Assembly (NCBI GenBank): GCA_964570585.1
Contig: CAZMYR010000001.1
Coordinates: 1-64,000, forward strand
Direction of reading: 5' to 3'
DNA length: 64,000 bases
DNA from: G020354945 sp964570585
GTDB lineage: Bacteria > Omnitrophota > Gorgyraeia > JABMRG01 > JAFGKX01
Shown here: in pieces, positions 1 to 10,200 of the stretch
Layout: each line of letters opens with the position of its first letter
How positions within the stretch are numbered: the stretch's first letter is position 1
Translations under genes and position numbers: made by a program
Notes under the pieces: model-generated
The model's input: the letters and a program-made list of their open reading frames with translations, nothing else
Databases searched by the model: none
Told to the model about the DNA's origin: nothing

Positions 1-635
1 CCTGCCTGGTTAATGGCGTCGACATTATCTTGAGTGGCATCTCCTGTGGCAAGGCCGATTCCATCAAATCCATTCTCTTTAGCTTTGTCAATCCAGTGTT
101 CAATAGTTTGCTCCTCGCCATGAGCATAATCAGAAAGCCTCGTCAGCACAAGCGCAAGGTCAATATACTCATCAAGCTCATTGGCCATGCGTCTTGCCAT
201 GAACATATTAAGCTGTGCCTCGCGGAATGAACTAATGGTAATATTTCGAGCAGGAATACCCTTGGATGTCATGAGTTCGTTTACTTTCTTAGTTACTTTA
301 TCGACGACTGCGTTATCATATCCGGCGTAGTCTGAGCATCGGTCAGAAATGTGGAGGTAATATTTGACGTCAGACCCACACTGTTCAATGGCTTCGTCCA
401 GGGTAGCCACAGGCATAATTTGCCGAAGCTGAGTGAGAGTAAGGTCATAAATGCGGTATTGGGTGTCTGCTGCACCAATTTTTCCTTGCGTATCTTTGAC
501 GAGCTCATCATGATAGAGCGCCAATTGTCCGTCTTTTGTCATCTGCACATCTATTTCGATGCCATCAGCGTTATTCTTCGCGAATTCGATTAAGTCGCGC
601 GTATTTGCCCTATGGAGAATAATATCCCTTGCATA
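1..635 (-). other. GDPD-like module of the 7016 gene
   Basis: Near residue 2135 the motif HRANT replaces the usual HRG..PENT of glycerophosphodiester phosphodiesterases. It is followed by GIEIDVQ (Glu and Asp ligands) and LYHDE (second catalytic His). All four catalytic positions typical of the family (His, Glu, Asp, His) can be matched. The family hydrolyses glycerophosphodiesters with a metal cofactor in a TIM barrel. The C-terminal part of the barrel is cut by the window edge. Confidence 0.75.
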
Positions 636-3600
636 CGGTTTCTCGCCCATAATCTCTGCCAAAGCATAGAGAAGTGGCGCAGGGTGGGTGAGGTCAACAA
701 CCAGCCTTCCATCCCACCTTGTCCAGCTGGTAAGCCCCGGGGCGTTGTCCATCTGCGTGATTGCATCGGTGACGAGGTCTCTGCCTGTCTTACGAGACAT
801 CGTCTCTGATGGGCCGGTATTGGAGTATACGGCGGCAAAGGCGGCATGGAAGGCTCCCTCCGTAAATGCGGCGATGTCTCCTCCTTCGGCTAAGAGAATG
901 AGACCGTTGCTTAAAGTGAGGCCCTGTGGACCGTCAGGATTGGTGTAATGCACACCAAGGGTGCCCGCTATCTTCTTCAACATCGCCCGAGTTATATCTT
1001 CCTTAATAATATTCATGCCTGTAAGGGCTATGGAATTGAGGGCCTCGGATAGAATTTCGATTTTGTCCTGTTCTTGCTGGGTTAACTGTGTTTCTGATGT
1101 CTCCTTTTCGGTTAAACGTCTTATTTCATCAAGGGAAATCTGAAGCGCATAGTGAGTTCCTACTATCATTAATTTCTTAATAATTTCTTCGATTTCAGCC
1201 GGCTCTGTAGCATGTTGAAGTTGCTGCTTCAATTCTTCCACATAGGACTCTGTCTTCTCCTCAATCCCCTGCCCTTTCTGGATGGATTTATTAACATCCT
1301 GCTCACTTGGCCCCGCCTGACCCGACCGGCCTAACTTTATAAGATAAGGGATGTAATTCATATGATTTCCTATCCCATGGGCAATGTTCCTATTTATTAA
1401 GGTTGGATAATAGGTCTGAATTTCTTCAATAAATAAAAAAGGAATCAGTCGGTCAAGTAGATGATTTACCTGTACATGTGTAAAGTCACTTTGAATATAT
1501 AAGTCAATGTCTTCCTTTATCATCTCCGCAAGGCTTCCTGCGCGGAAAGAATAATCCAGATTACGGATACTTAGGGTTTCCCATTCAGTCAACATGCCTA
1601 AATCCAGTATTTGAGTAAGGGCGGAACTTTCCCTCATGCAATAGTAGAGACAGGCATTAGCAGTTGTCAATGCAAAGCCCTCAGGCACTCCATAACTCAC
1701 AAATTCATCTTTGAGCCAATGTGCGTACTTCATCTCTTCAGATCTCATAGGCCTCGCTCTCAAACCACAAAGGTATGTTTTAATCTCCTCCGCAATATCC
1801 ACATCAAGCTTGCTTCGGCCATGCCTGTCGACTCCTGCTATCTTCTTCTCTACCATCTCGGATAACTGGTGGGCATGGTTCTTTGATAAGCCGAGGCCAC
1901 CTTGCGATACGGGCTTCATGGCATAGAGGTCTGTCGCTTCATGGGCTATAAGGGCTATTATATTCTTTCGTCCTTGTGCGGTCTGCAGGCGGGAATCAGA
2001 GTAAACTTTAGGCAGGGATATGGTATTAGTAGCTACATCAGAGAAGGCGATGCAGTATTCGTGTTCATTATATATAAATATACCCGGAGACTTATTTCTC
2101 GGTGTAACAAGCTCTATCTTGGAATTAAGGATTGCCTCTTTTGCTCCTTCGTAATATTGCTTATTATCAGGATCTTCTTTTATTAGGCGATCAAGCTCAC
2201 TTATCACATCTATGAAGAGGCTACTATATTCCAGAGGAACCGGCACCAATTGTCCATCTTTATACTTAAAGAAAGTTCCTAAGAAATTCTCTACAAGCTC
2301 TATAATTTCGGGCTTCATAATTGCATTTTCAGCAGTGCCCGGAGTTAATATATCCTTCATAAGCGCCTCATCTACATTCTCGCCCTTCTGGATAGTGCCG
2401 CGTTCGTCCGTTATGTCAAGCATGTGCGTGAGAAGTATTTTATCTTGGCCAGTCAATTTATAGCCCTGGGCCATGGCGTCAAGTAAGGATTGGAGATTAG
2501 ATTTGCCGGAATCCCGCAATTTTTCGAAATCATTTATGTCAGTGCGCGCAAGTCTTACAAGACATCCCAAAGTCTTTAAGCGCGTTCCACGACTTAGGGA
2601 AATATCCGCAAAGGGCTTAACCATAATTTCGTTCAAAAGCAGGTCTGCCGCATCCTTAACGTTTTGCGATGCATTCCTTAATATAGTATTGCGGTACAGC
2701 TTTGCCTTGTTAAGCTGGGTGGGATTCGACATCGTCCTATACAGCTGGAGTAACATATTTTGCTTTTCATTAAATGAGGGTTCTCTTTCTTGTTTGCTGA
2801 CGTATTCGGTCTCCCATACGATATAGACATCCACAGGATTGCCGCCGGCTAAGACTCTTATATTATTAAGGAGCTCATCAACTACATCCTGACCTACGGC
2901 TCTTATAGATTTTATGTAGGGTGTTTCCTCCCGCGACCTGTCATTCACAGGTATTGGGATTTTTGTCAATAGATGGAACATTATTACCGGCTCATTCGTA
3001 TTGGGTATCGTATGCGGTATTGCTACAATCTTTGCATCCCGGCCAACGGAAGTGAGCACTACGGCATTGCCTCCCTCTATCGGAACCTCTTCGACAGTGC
3101 CGGTAAGTATGTCAATTTCACCTATACGTGTGGGTGGATTAATAAGTAATCTATCAAGCGCCGCATCTCTCGCTTCCGGCGTTTCAAAGTCCAGGGTTTT
3201 ATAATCATGCACAACTATGTCTGTTATATATCCGTATTCATTTCTTACATCTTCGTACTCATCATCTCCGAGACGATTCTTCAGACTGGCAACCGCTTCC
3301 TGTTTCGCATCATCATTATCGCTCTGCAACCGCTGCATGTAATACTCATCCAGCATCTTCAGACTAAGGCCTTCCAAGAATGTCGTGAAGCCAGCCAACA
3401 ACTGATTATATAATGCCTCATTCTCTGCCTTTGCCCACTGCTCGATAGCAGTAAGCTCATCTGTTTCGGGAATGTTATAATGCAAGGTATTCCTACCAAA
3501 TTCGACCAGTGCGATAAGGAAGGTTGCATGCTCAATGCCAACGCGGGATAAGTCTTTTTCTATATAGAATGGTGCCAGGAAATGTATGTTTCTTCTAAAT

Positions 3601-6600
3601 TCTGCCTCAGGTATGGATTCGGGCATGAATTGTGTAGGAAACCATTCAGCAACAAGTTCTGTTAAACAAGGCGTAATATTAAAATATCTAGCAGAGTTAT
3701 ATTTGCTGAAGTCAAAAACAAGTCCATCAAGATAACCATTATCCTTTATGCTACCAGTTATTAGGTTACGCAGACTTGGGTACTTTATCGTACTTACTCT
3801 ATCTTTAAGAAGGCTATGTCCTATTTCATGAATAACCCTTGGCATCTCAAGCGGTCTAGGTACTTCAGTAAAAGGTATTAGCAATATCGCAGCTAGACCA
3901 TTTTCATCGAAATCAGCATCACTAAGTTGGAACCATTCTCTTTCCTCAGCTATATCTTCGGCATAATAAACTTGTATTTGTCTTTCTCCGAATGTGGATG
4001 CTATCTTACTTATCTTTTTCCCGACTCCCTTAGACTCTGCAATTCCATATGCAGCATTTAACATAGTAGTCAACTTATTGGACATTGTTAAGGAGAATGC
4101 TATAACAGATTCGATAAATTTCATTCTATCTGGCTCTGGTTTTAATTTGAGCTCGTTATAACCGTGCTCTGCGCCATCAAGACTGATTGTTACATTTTCT
4201 GGAAGTCTCTTACCCAAATCTTTTAATATTCTCTTGAAGTTTTCGAGTGATTCCTGCCAATCGTAATCCAGGCCTGCCAGGAAATTCCTTGCCCATTCGA
4301 GCTCGCTCGCCTGCTCGCTTGCATTGGCGAGGGTTTCATACATGGCCGGGTTTAAGTCGCTGGTTTCGAGGCGCTCATAGACTCTGTAGAGGTATTGGTC
4401 AACCTCAGGTATCTCTTTGAGCTCGTTCTGTTTTGGATATGTCGGATTGATGATTATCTGCGCGTCCTTGTCCCACTTGTCCTGCAAGTCAACGAATAAA
4501 TCTGCCAGCGCTTCAGTGATAATAGTCCTTACGGGAAGCAGGATGGGTTTATCGCCGATAGCCGGACAGAACATAACTTCATATTGTCTACCGTCATGCT
4601 CTATCAGTTCACCATCTAAAACCCATACTCCCCACGCTGAGTCGGAAAGATTTACTGATTTCCTCTTTAAGGCGAGAGCCTCTAAGCCGGTTATAGATTC
4701 TCCGTCTATTGTATCTATGGTTACACTCATCAAATCCGGAGCTGTATTCTGCCAAGTACCTGTTATTGTCGGCGTAGCTATGCTCGATTGATGCGCATTA
4801 TAAATATTCGCCGCTACCTCAGGCCATACATCCTTATTGGAAGTGATGGCAGCTTCAAGGTGTTCGATGAAGTAATCCTCATCCTCCCGGGCCAACCTAA
4901 GCTCCGTAAAATATACGGAGTGGGCGATTTCGTGGAGTAATACCTTTCCATATTCTTTTGCATCGAGTAACTTAATTATGCCATTGCCGTTGATATATAC
5001 GACGTATTTTTTCTCATCTGGCGTGTCTTTATCCACCGTTACGGTATCGCGCTCCGGATATACATCGCTAAGTTTGCCTTTTCTGGCGAAATACCGATCC
5101 GGATTGCATGACTTGCCATTTATGGTGAGATTCTGGACAATAGTATTGCCATTTGCATCCTGGTCAACTCTGCCTTCTACTATTGGATAAGGAACTGGTT
5201 TTAAGTCATAGCTCTCGCCCTTTATGATGATAACACTACCAACGATATGGATGCCTTTTACATCAGCAAAATATCCTCCTGGCTTATCCTCCGGCTTATA
5301 GTTATTGAAGAAGCTCTGGCCCGCAACGAAGAATATGAAGGGTTCATCGCTTCTGAGTCTTATTGTTCCTAACATCCTGGATGCTTCATCGTCCGGTTGT
5401 TCAGATAGATGCGATATCAGCAATTTAGCTGCGGTAATGTTACCGTGCTCTAAGTCGTTTACTTTAGTGAGGAGGAAATATTCCTTTGCGGTAAGGGCTG
5501 TTCCGGCTATTTCCAAATCAACTCTTATTGCCAGCAGGATAGAATCTTGCTCTTTGCTGCTCAGCGATGAAAATTCATTTTTGCCGGAGGAGATGAGACC
5601 ATTGAGACATGTAATCAATTCAGGATTGGAACTTTGCTCGAGACTTTGTAAAACTTCATTAATATCTGGGGATTGCTGGATGGAGACCAGAAGACCGGCC
5701 GCTTGCTGCAAAGCTGGGGGCGAACCCTGCAGCATTGTCCGGCAGAAGATGTCACCTTTAAACCAGCGCTGTTCGGGCGAAAAGTCTTTGCAAATCTCGA
5801 TGAGCTCCGCTTCTTTCTTCGCATACGTCGCATCCGGATTCCCGGCAAGCCAAGTGTTAAATTCATTCACTGCTGCCGAGCCGGTGCGCATGATAATGCC
5901 TATGTCCTCGAGGGCCGGGATTGCCTGTTCGTCACCAATATAAGTATCCCAGTCATCCAGTCCAGGTCCTCTAAAGACCTTAAGTTCAATCTGGTTATCC
6001 GCGTTTATGTGTATGATAAATCTCTTAATATCCCGACTTACATAATCGGTTATTGCTGAAGATTTGTCATCGTCTGATGGCTCAATAGTCGTATTGCACG
6101 AGTGTGAATGACCGATTTGCGTGGACATGTCCATCAAGAAGCTAATGGGTTCAGACGTTCGAGGTCCCCTCTTCTCCAATACAAACAGGTTTTCTCTATC
6201 GTGGCTGACCAATTGTATGCTGTATTCTACCTCACGTGTCAGTACTGTTTTTAGCTCGCCTGCGGTTAACGACTGAGGGTCCATTACGAGCACCCTGCGA
6301 CGGCCTTTTAATCCCCCGATTAATTCTTGGCTATAAGGCCGCTTGAGAGCCTTGAGTGCGTCAAATATTGCCTTATATTCTCTTTCGTATGCCATGCCGG
6401 GTGTCGGCTCGATAAGCCTGTTAAGCGTCATCCTGACTTTCCATAGAAATTCGTTAACTTCAAGGTATTCTGCGTATATGCGGACCAAATGCCTTACAGC
6501 TTCTTCAAGAGTATCGCCTTTTGCTCTTTCTCTGAGTTCCTCGTATACTAAACTAAGAATAGCCAAAGCAGCCTCGGGACTACTCTCCTGTATTGCCAAA

Positions 6601-7016
6601 CCACGTTGTATCATTCCTTCATAATTCATCACATATTCTTTCCCTTCCACAATCGCATCCAGCATGGCGGGGGAGATGGGGCCGTTGTCATTTGATTTGT
6701 CTGGCCTTGATGCGATACGTTGTTCAATTTCAGATTTAAGTTGCTTTGCTTTTTCTCGGATATGTTCAGGCAGGGATGGCTGGGATAGGAATTCATTGAT
6801 GCGTTTTAAGGCATGAGGTAAATACGCAGGGCTGGCATAATAGACTTTATCTGTTAGTGCTTCTATTATGCCTTCAGCAGGAGGAAATACGCCAGATGCA
6901 AGGGGCCTAAGTGAAGAAAAATCCCTGCCTGTTGGCAGGTAGGGTTCCCCTGTTGCATAGGCAGTCTGATTCCAGGCGAAGGTAATTACTAAAACTATCG
7001 ATATTATTTTCTTCAT
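1..7016 (-). CDS. Giant exported protein with HExxH motifs and GDPD module (3' end outside window)
   Basis: The frame is open from the ATG at 7016 to the left edge (2338 codons), so the stop lies outside the window. Residues 1-21 look like a Sec signal peptide: MKK, a hydrophobic stretch at 4-14, then an AYA cleavage region. An LRP motif follows at 36-38, as in the other giant genes here. Most of the chain is unrecognised. Two zinc-protease-type motifs are visible, HEIAH at 695-699 and HEIGH at 1063-1067, each with acidic residues downstream. A weaker HEATD lies at 1692. A glycerophosphodiester phosphodiesterase module starts near 2128. No convincing ribosome-binding site precedes the ATG, and a palindromic repeat fills the leader. 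The signal-peptide DNA matches the next gene (start 11709) over 25 bases. I infer an exported multi-domain hydrolase of unknown substrate. Confidence 0.85.
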   Translation of the reverse strand, partial: MKKIISIVLVITFAWNQTAYATGEPYLPTGRDFSSLRPLASGVFPPAEGIIEALTDKVYYASPAYLPHALKRINEFLSQPSLPEHIREKAKQLKSEIEQRIASRPDKSNDNGPISPAMLDAIVEGKEYVMNYEGMIQRGLAIQESSPEAALAILSLVYEELRERAKGDTLEEAVRHLVRIYAEYLEVNEFLWKVRMTLNRLIEPTPGMAYEREYKAIFDALKALKRPYSQELIGGLKGRRRVLVMDPQSLTAGELKTVLTREVEYSIQLVSHDRENLFVLEKRGPRTSEPISFLMDMSTQIGHSHSCNTTIEPSDDDKSSAITDYVSRDIKRFIIHINADNQIELKVFRGPGLDDWDTYIGDEQAIPALEDIGIIMRTGSAAVNEFNTWLAGNPDATYAKKEAELIEICKDFSPEQRWFKGDIFCRTMLQGSPPALQQAAGLLVSIQQSPDINEVLQSLEQSSNPELITCLNGLISSGKNEFSSLSSKEQDSILLAIRVDLEIAGTALTAKEYFLLTKVNDLEHGNITAAKLLISHLSEQPDDEASRMLGTIRLRSDEPFIFFVAGQSFFNNYKPEDKPGGYFADVKGIHIVGSVIIIKGESYDLKPVPYPIVEGRVDQDANGNTIVQNLTINGKSCNPDRYFARKGKLSDVYPERDTVTVDKDTPDEKKYVVYINGNGIIKLLDAKEYGKVLLHEIAHSVYFTELRLAREDEDYFIEHLEAAITSNKDVWPEVAANIYNAHQSSIATPTITGTWQNTAPDLMSVTIDTIDGESITGLEALALKRKSVNLSDSAWGVWVLDGELIEHDGRQYEVMFCPAIGDKPILLPVRTIITEALADLFVDLQDKWDKDAQIIINPTYPKQNELKEIPEVDQYLYRVYERLETSDLNPAMYETLANASEQASELEWARNFLAGLDYDWQESLENFKRILKDLGKRLPENVTISLDGAEHGYNELKLKPEPDRMKFIESVIAFSLTMSNKLTTMLNAAYGIAESKGVGKKISKIASTFGERQIQVYYAEDIAEEREWFQLSDADFDENGLAAILLIPFTEVPRPLEMPRVIHEIGHSLLKDRVSTIKYPSLRNLITGSIKDNGYLDGLVFDFSKYNSARYFNITPCLTELVAEWFPTQFMPESIPEAEFRRNIHFLAPFYIEKDLSRVGIEHATFLIALVEFGRNTLHYNIPETDELTAIEQWAKAENEALYNQLLAGFTTFLEGLSLKMLDEYYMQRLQSDNDDAKQEAVASLKNRLGDDEYEDVRNEYGYITDIVVHDYKTLDFETPEARDAALDRLLINPPTRIGEIDILTGTVEEVPIEGGNAVVLTSVGRDAKIVAIPHTIPNTNEPVIMFHLLTKIPIPVNDRSREETPYIKSIRAVGQDVVDELLNNIRVLAGGNPVDVYIVWETEYVSKQEREPSFNEKQNMLLQLYRTMSNPTQLNKAKLYRNTILRNASQNVKDAADLLLNEIMVKPFADISLSRGTRLKTLGCLVRLARTDINDFEKLRDSGKSNLQSLLDAMAQGYKLTGQDKILLTHMLDITDERGTIQKGENVDEALMKDILTPGTAENAIMKPEIIELVENFLGTFFKYKDGQLVPVPLEYSSLFIDVISELDRLIKEDPDNKQYYEGAKEAILNSKIELVTPRNKSPGIFIYNEHEYCIAFSDVATNTISLPKVYSDSRLQTAQGRKNIIALIAHEATDLYAMKPVSQGGLGLSKNHAHQLSEMVEKKIAGVDRHGRSKLDVDIAEEIKTYLCGLRARPMRSEEMKYAHWLKDEFVSYGVPEGFALTTANACLYYCMRESSALTQILDLGMLTEWETLSIRNLDYSFRAGSLAEMIKEDIDLYIQSDFTHVQVNHLLDRLIPFLFIEEIQTYYPTLINRNIAHGIGNHMNYIPYLIKLGRSGQAGPSEQDVNKSIQKGQGIEEKTESYVEELKQQLQHATEPAEIEEIIKKLMIVGTHYALQISLDEIRRLTEKETSETQLTQQEQDKIEILSEALNSIALTGMNIIKEDITRAMLKKIAGTLGVHYTNPDGPQGLTLSNGLILLAEGGDIAAFTEGAFHAAFAAVYSNTGPSETMSRKTGRDLVTDAITQMDNAPGLTSWTRWDGRLVVDLTHPAPLLYALAEIMGEKPYARDIILHRANTRDLIEFAKNNADGIEIDVQMTKDGQLALYHDELVKDTQGKIGAADTQYRIYDLTLTQLRQIMPVATLDEAIEQCGSDVKYYLHISDRCSDYAGYDNAVVDKVTKKVNELMTSKGIPARNITISSFREAQLNMFMARRMANELDEYIDLALVLTRLSDYAHGEEQTIEHWIDKAKENGFDGIGLATGDATQDNVDAINQA
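6984..7008 (-). repeat. 25-bp duplicated signal-peptide DNA, copy 1
   Basis: This block encodes the hydrophobic core (I-S-I-V-L-V-I) of the 7016 protein. It is identical over 25 bases to 11677-11701 at the start of the next giant gene, while the sequences downstream differ. Confidence 0.9.
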
Positions 7017-7057
7017 AATTATTACGCACACGTCATTGCGAGCGAATTCCTTCGCCC

Positions 7058-7193
7058 GTCATTGCGAGGAGCGAAGCGACGAAGCAATCTCCAAGGACGG
7101 GCTCGGAACAGGCTGCGTGAGCGAAGCAATCCCAGGCTCCGAGTTTGCTTCGTCACTTCGTTCCTCGCAACCGCTATCGCTCCTCGCAATGAC
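7058..7193. repeat. 136-bp palindromic REP/MITE-like element
   Basis: The ends are perfect 17-bp inverted repeats: GTCATTGCGAGGAGCGA at 7058-7074 and its complement at 7177-7193. Inside are further GCGAAGC and GAAGCAATC blocks in both orientations. A partial extra copy (GTCATTGCGAGCGAA) sits at 7032-7046. The GTCATTGCGAGG...GAAGCAATC family is widespread in bacterial intergenic DNA. No transposase is present. It occupies most of the gap between two giant genes and probably forms a long hairpin that could act as a terminator for the upstream gene. Confidence 0.85.
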
Positions 7194-7203
7194 GCAATCT
7201 GAA

Positions 7204-10200
7204 TTATGCACACCCCTCGAATGATAAATGGCACCTGGCGTCATTTATCGATTGCGGCCCTGTGCTCGTTTCTGGCCTGGGCAATTTGCACCCTTCGGGC
7301 AACTTGCCTAATTCCATTCCCATAAACTCGGCAAAGTCTTCTAATGAAGGCCCTGCAAGTTTTGATGAGGTTATGTATTCAAGTAGTTTATGGGCAAATT
7401 GTTTGTCTATCTTATCCCTGTCAAACTTTCTGCCTGCTATCCTTTCTAAAAGAACGGATTGCTGATTTGCTACGGTATTTCTGTTTACCGGAGTATTCGC
7501 AATATAACTTTGCTTCATCTGTTTATAGTTTTTCCTCATCTGTGGAATAAGGTTTTGAAATTCCGTTTTGGTATGCGAAGTATCCTTTGGCGTTGAGCCC
7601 GGAACATATAAAATTGCGAGAAGGGATTTACCGTATTTTTGCATCAATGTCTGCTTCTTCATCTCCCCCGGTTCAGGTTGTCTTATCGCTTTTATAAAAC
7701 CTTCTATGAGCGCTGGTAATCTATCTTCTATTTTTACAACATAACCTTTTTTGCACAAATCATTCAAAACTAACTGGAGTTCGTCGTCTGTAATTTCAAA
7801 TCCTATTTTCTTTTTAATTTCTTCAAAACCAAACTCCCTCTCTGGCTCGCCATAAAGAATCCTTAAAACCCGGTGAGCTGCATTCTCGTTGAGTTTGGCC
7901 TCCTCCGGCTTTTTATTTTCTTTAATAACAGCGCCGGCACCTTCGCCATCTTCAGTTTCAACTTTTACTAGCGCCCGTTTTTCTTTTCGCCAGGGGTCTG
8001 GCGCCTTTTCCCGAGTCAGGTTAGAAGGCTTTAGGTTATCACCATCTGGCGATTCGTTTGAAGCCTGTCTTCTTTCATCTTCATTCTCTTGTTCGGAATT
8101 TCTTTCTTTCGAGATTTTTTGATGAATAGTTGACTTTTGGTTTTGCACAAGTTCTTTCAGAATCCGTAACCACAATCTAAATAAGCCACAAAACATATAC
8201 CAGCCATCTTTTATAATATTAAAAGCGGAGGTTTGAGCAGATTCAACCCAATGAATCCCAATTTCCTTTATCCTATATCCCTTCATATCAGCTAAAGCTA
8301 ATAGTTCCGCATCAAATGAACCCTTTTTATCTCTTGAGTCTGGCAATATATCATAAAGTGCGCGTCTGGTAAAAAGTTTAAACCCGCATTGTGTATCCCT
8401 TATTCTTCTCACCTGTTTTATAAGTAGCAGTATAATCCTAACAAACCAATTATAGATTTTGCTTGAAGATTTGGCTCCTAATGACCTGCCCATTACAAAA
8501 GAGGTTGGCAGGTGCCGTGAACCAATAACTGTATCGACTTCCCCTTGAAGTACAGGTTCCATCAATAAACCGATTTGTCTGCGATCTGTAGATTCATCAG
8601 CATCTATCACGACTACAAAATCTGCTCCTTCTTCAATAGCCTCCCACATTCCATAAACTACTGCACCTCCCTTTTTGCTATCTTTTTCAGCATTCTTGAG
8701 CCCTTCAAGAACAGGATTTCTTTCATCTTTTGGTTGGTTTAAATTCTCATCAATCGCCTTTTGCAGAGATTTTACCTTTACTTTCCCAGAATCATATAAT
8801 TCAGAATAATTCTCCTTCAATAATCTCTTAACGATTTCGCCTGCGCTCAGCATTTGTCCATCAAAATCTATATCCCTCGGGCCTCCGTCATCAACAAAAG
8901 TCAACCTCCATTCAATATTTGGATTATCATCAAAAAGCTCCTTTAACTGGTCAACTGTTATTCTTACAGCATCTTTTCCATCTGGATTTTTATCTGGTGG
9001 CAGGAGGGCAATATCCCTAAATACCGGAATCACAACTTCAATAATTAATTTCTTCTTAACTTTATCTACTACTTTCCTGGAATGTCTGATATATGGGAGT
9101 AAAGATTCCTTCTCCAAGCTTGGTTTAGGTGTGAGAGCTTCTTGGGTACTGACTTTTACCCCAAAATATTGCAAGAGCATATCCTTTGTTATTTTCTTAC
9201 AAGTTAACCAGAAAATTTTAATCATTAACCAGATGGAGAAATTTTTGATTTCATATAAATCCCATTCTTTAAGCTTTTTAAAATCTGTTTTTCCTTTTCC
9301 TGCTCCAACTTTAGCTTGATAAAGGCCAAAGAAACCTGGTTTTCTTATCTGCATTACCGTATTTATATACTCGTCATCTAACTCATCTCGAAGTGTTGGT
9401 CGTGGCCCAAAGACAGACATTGAACCTTGAAGTATATGAAATACTTGGGGCATTTCATCAAGACCTGTAATTCTTAAAAATTTCCCTGCTGATGTTACTT
9501 TTTCGTCCTTCATAGTTCTCAATTTCCAGATTCTTATTGGCTTGCCTTTATGCCCAACCCTAATCTGCTTGACAAAGACTGGCCCTTTAGAAGTAATTTT
9601 AATAAAGAAGCCAGAAATCACTATGATAAATATGGCTGGTATTACCAATAAACCTGCTCCAATAATGTCAAACAGCCTCATCTTCCGAGAAGTAAATATG
9701 CGAGCTTTTTCTTCTGGAATGTTATTTTCTGCAAGCCAGGCATGGGTTTTGTTAGTAAAGGATGGAGTGAGTTTTGATTTATCTTTCTTAAATAGTGAAA
9801 TTAAAAATTCAATTCTTTTTTTCTCATCATCTGGAAATAATTTCCTGATAGGGTCTGCTAAACAAGGTGCGAACCGGTAACCCTCAATTCCTACCTTCAC
9901 GATACCACTTTGATTTATTCTTTGCCTTATCAATTCTTCTATTTCTCGAATGAACTTTATCAATTCAGTCCTGACTTCAGCAGGACATCCCTTCTCAACT
10001 ATGTTACTATCAACACCCCTGTATGCATATAGCCACCCTTCAGGAGTGTGGCCTTGAATTAACTGGGCAAACGCTTCAGGGAAAAAGCAAAATCTATCCT
10101 TAAGCCTTAGCGCCTTACGAATAACATGTCCCAATTCATGTGCAAGATCACGTAGCTCTGGAACATGCTCTGCAACAACTATAATGTGATGTCCTATAAT

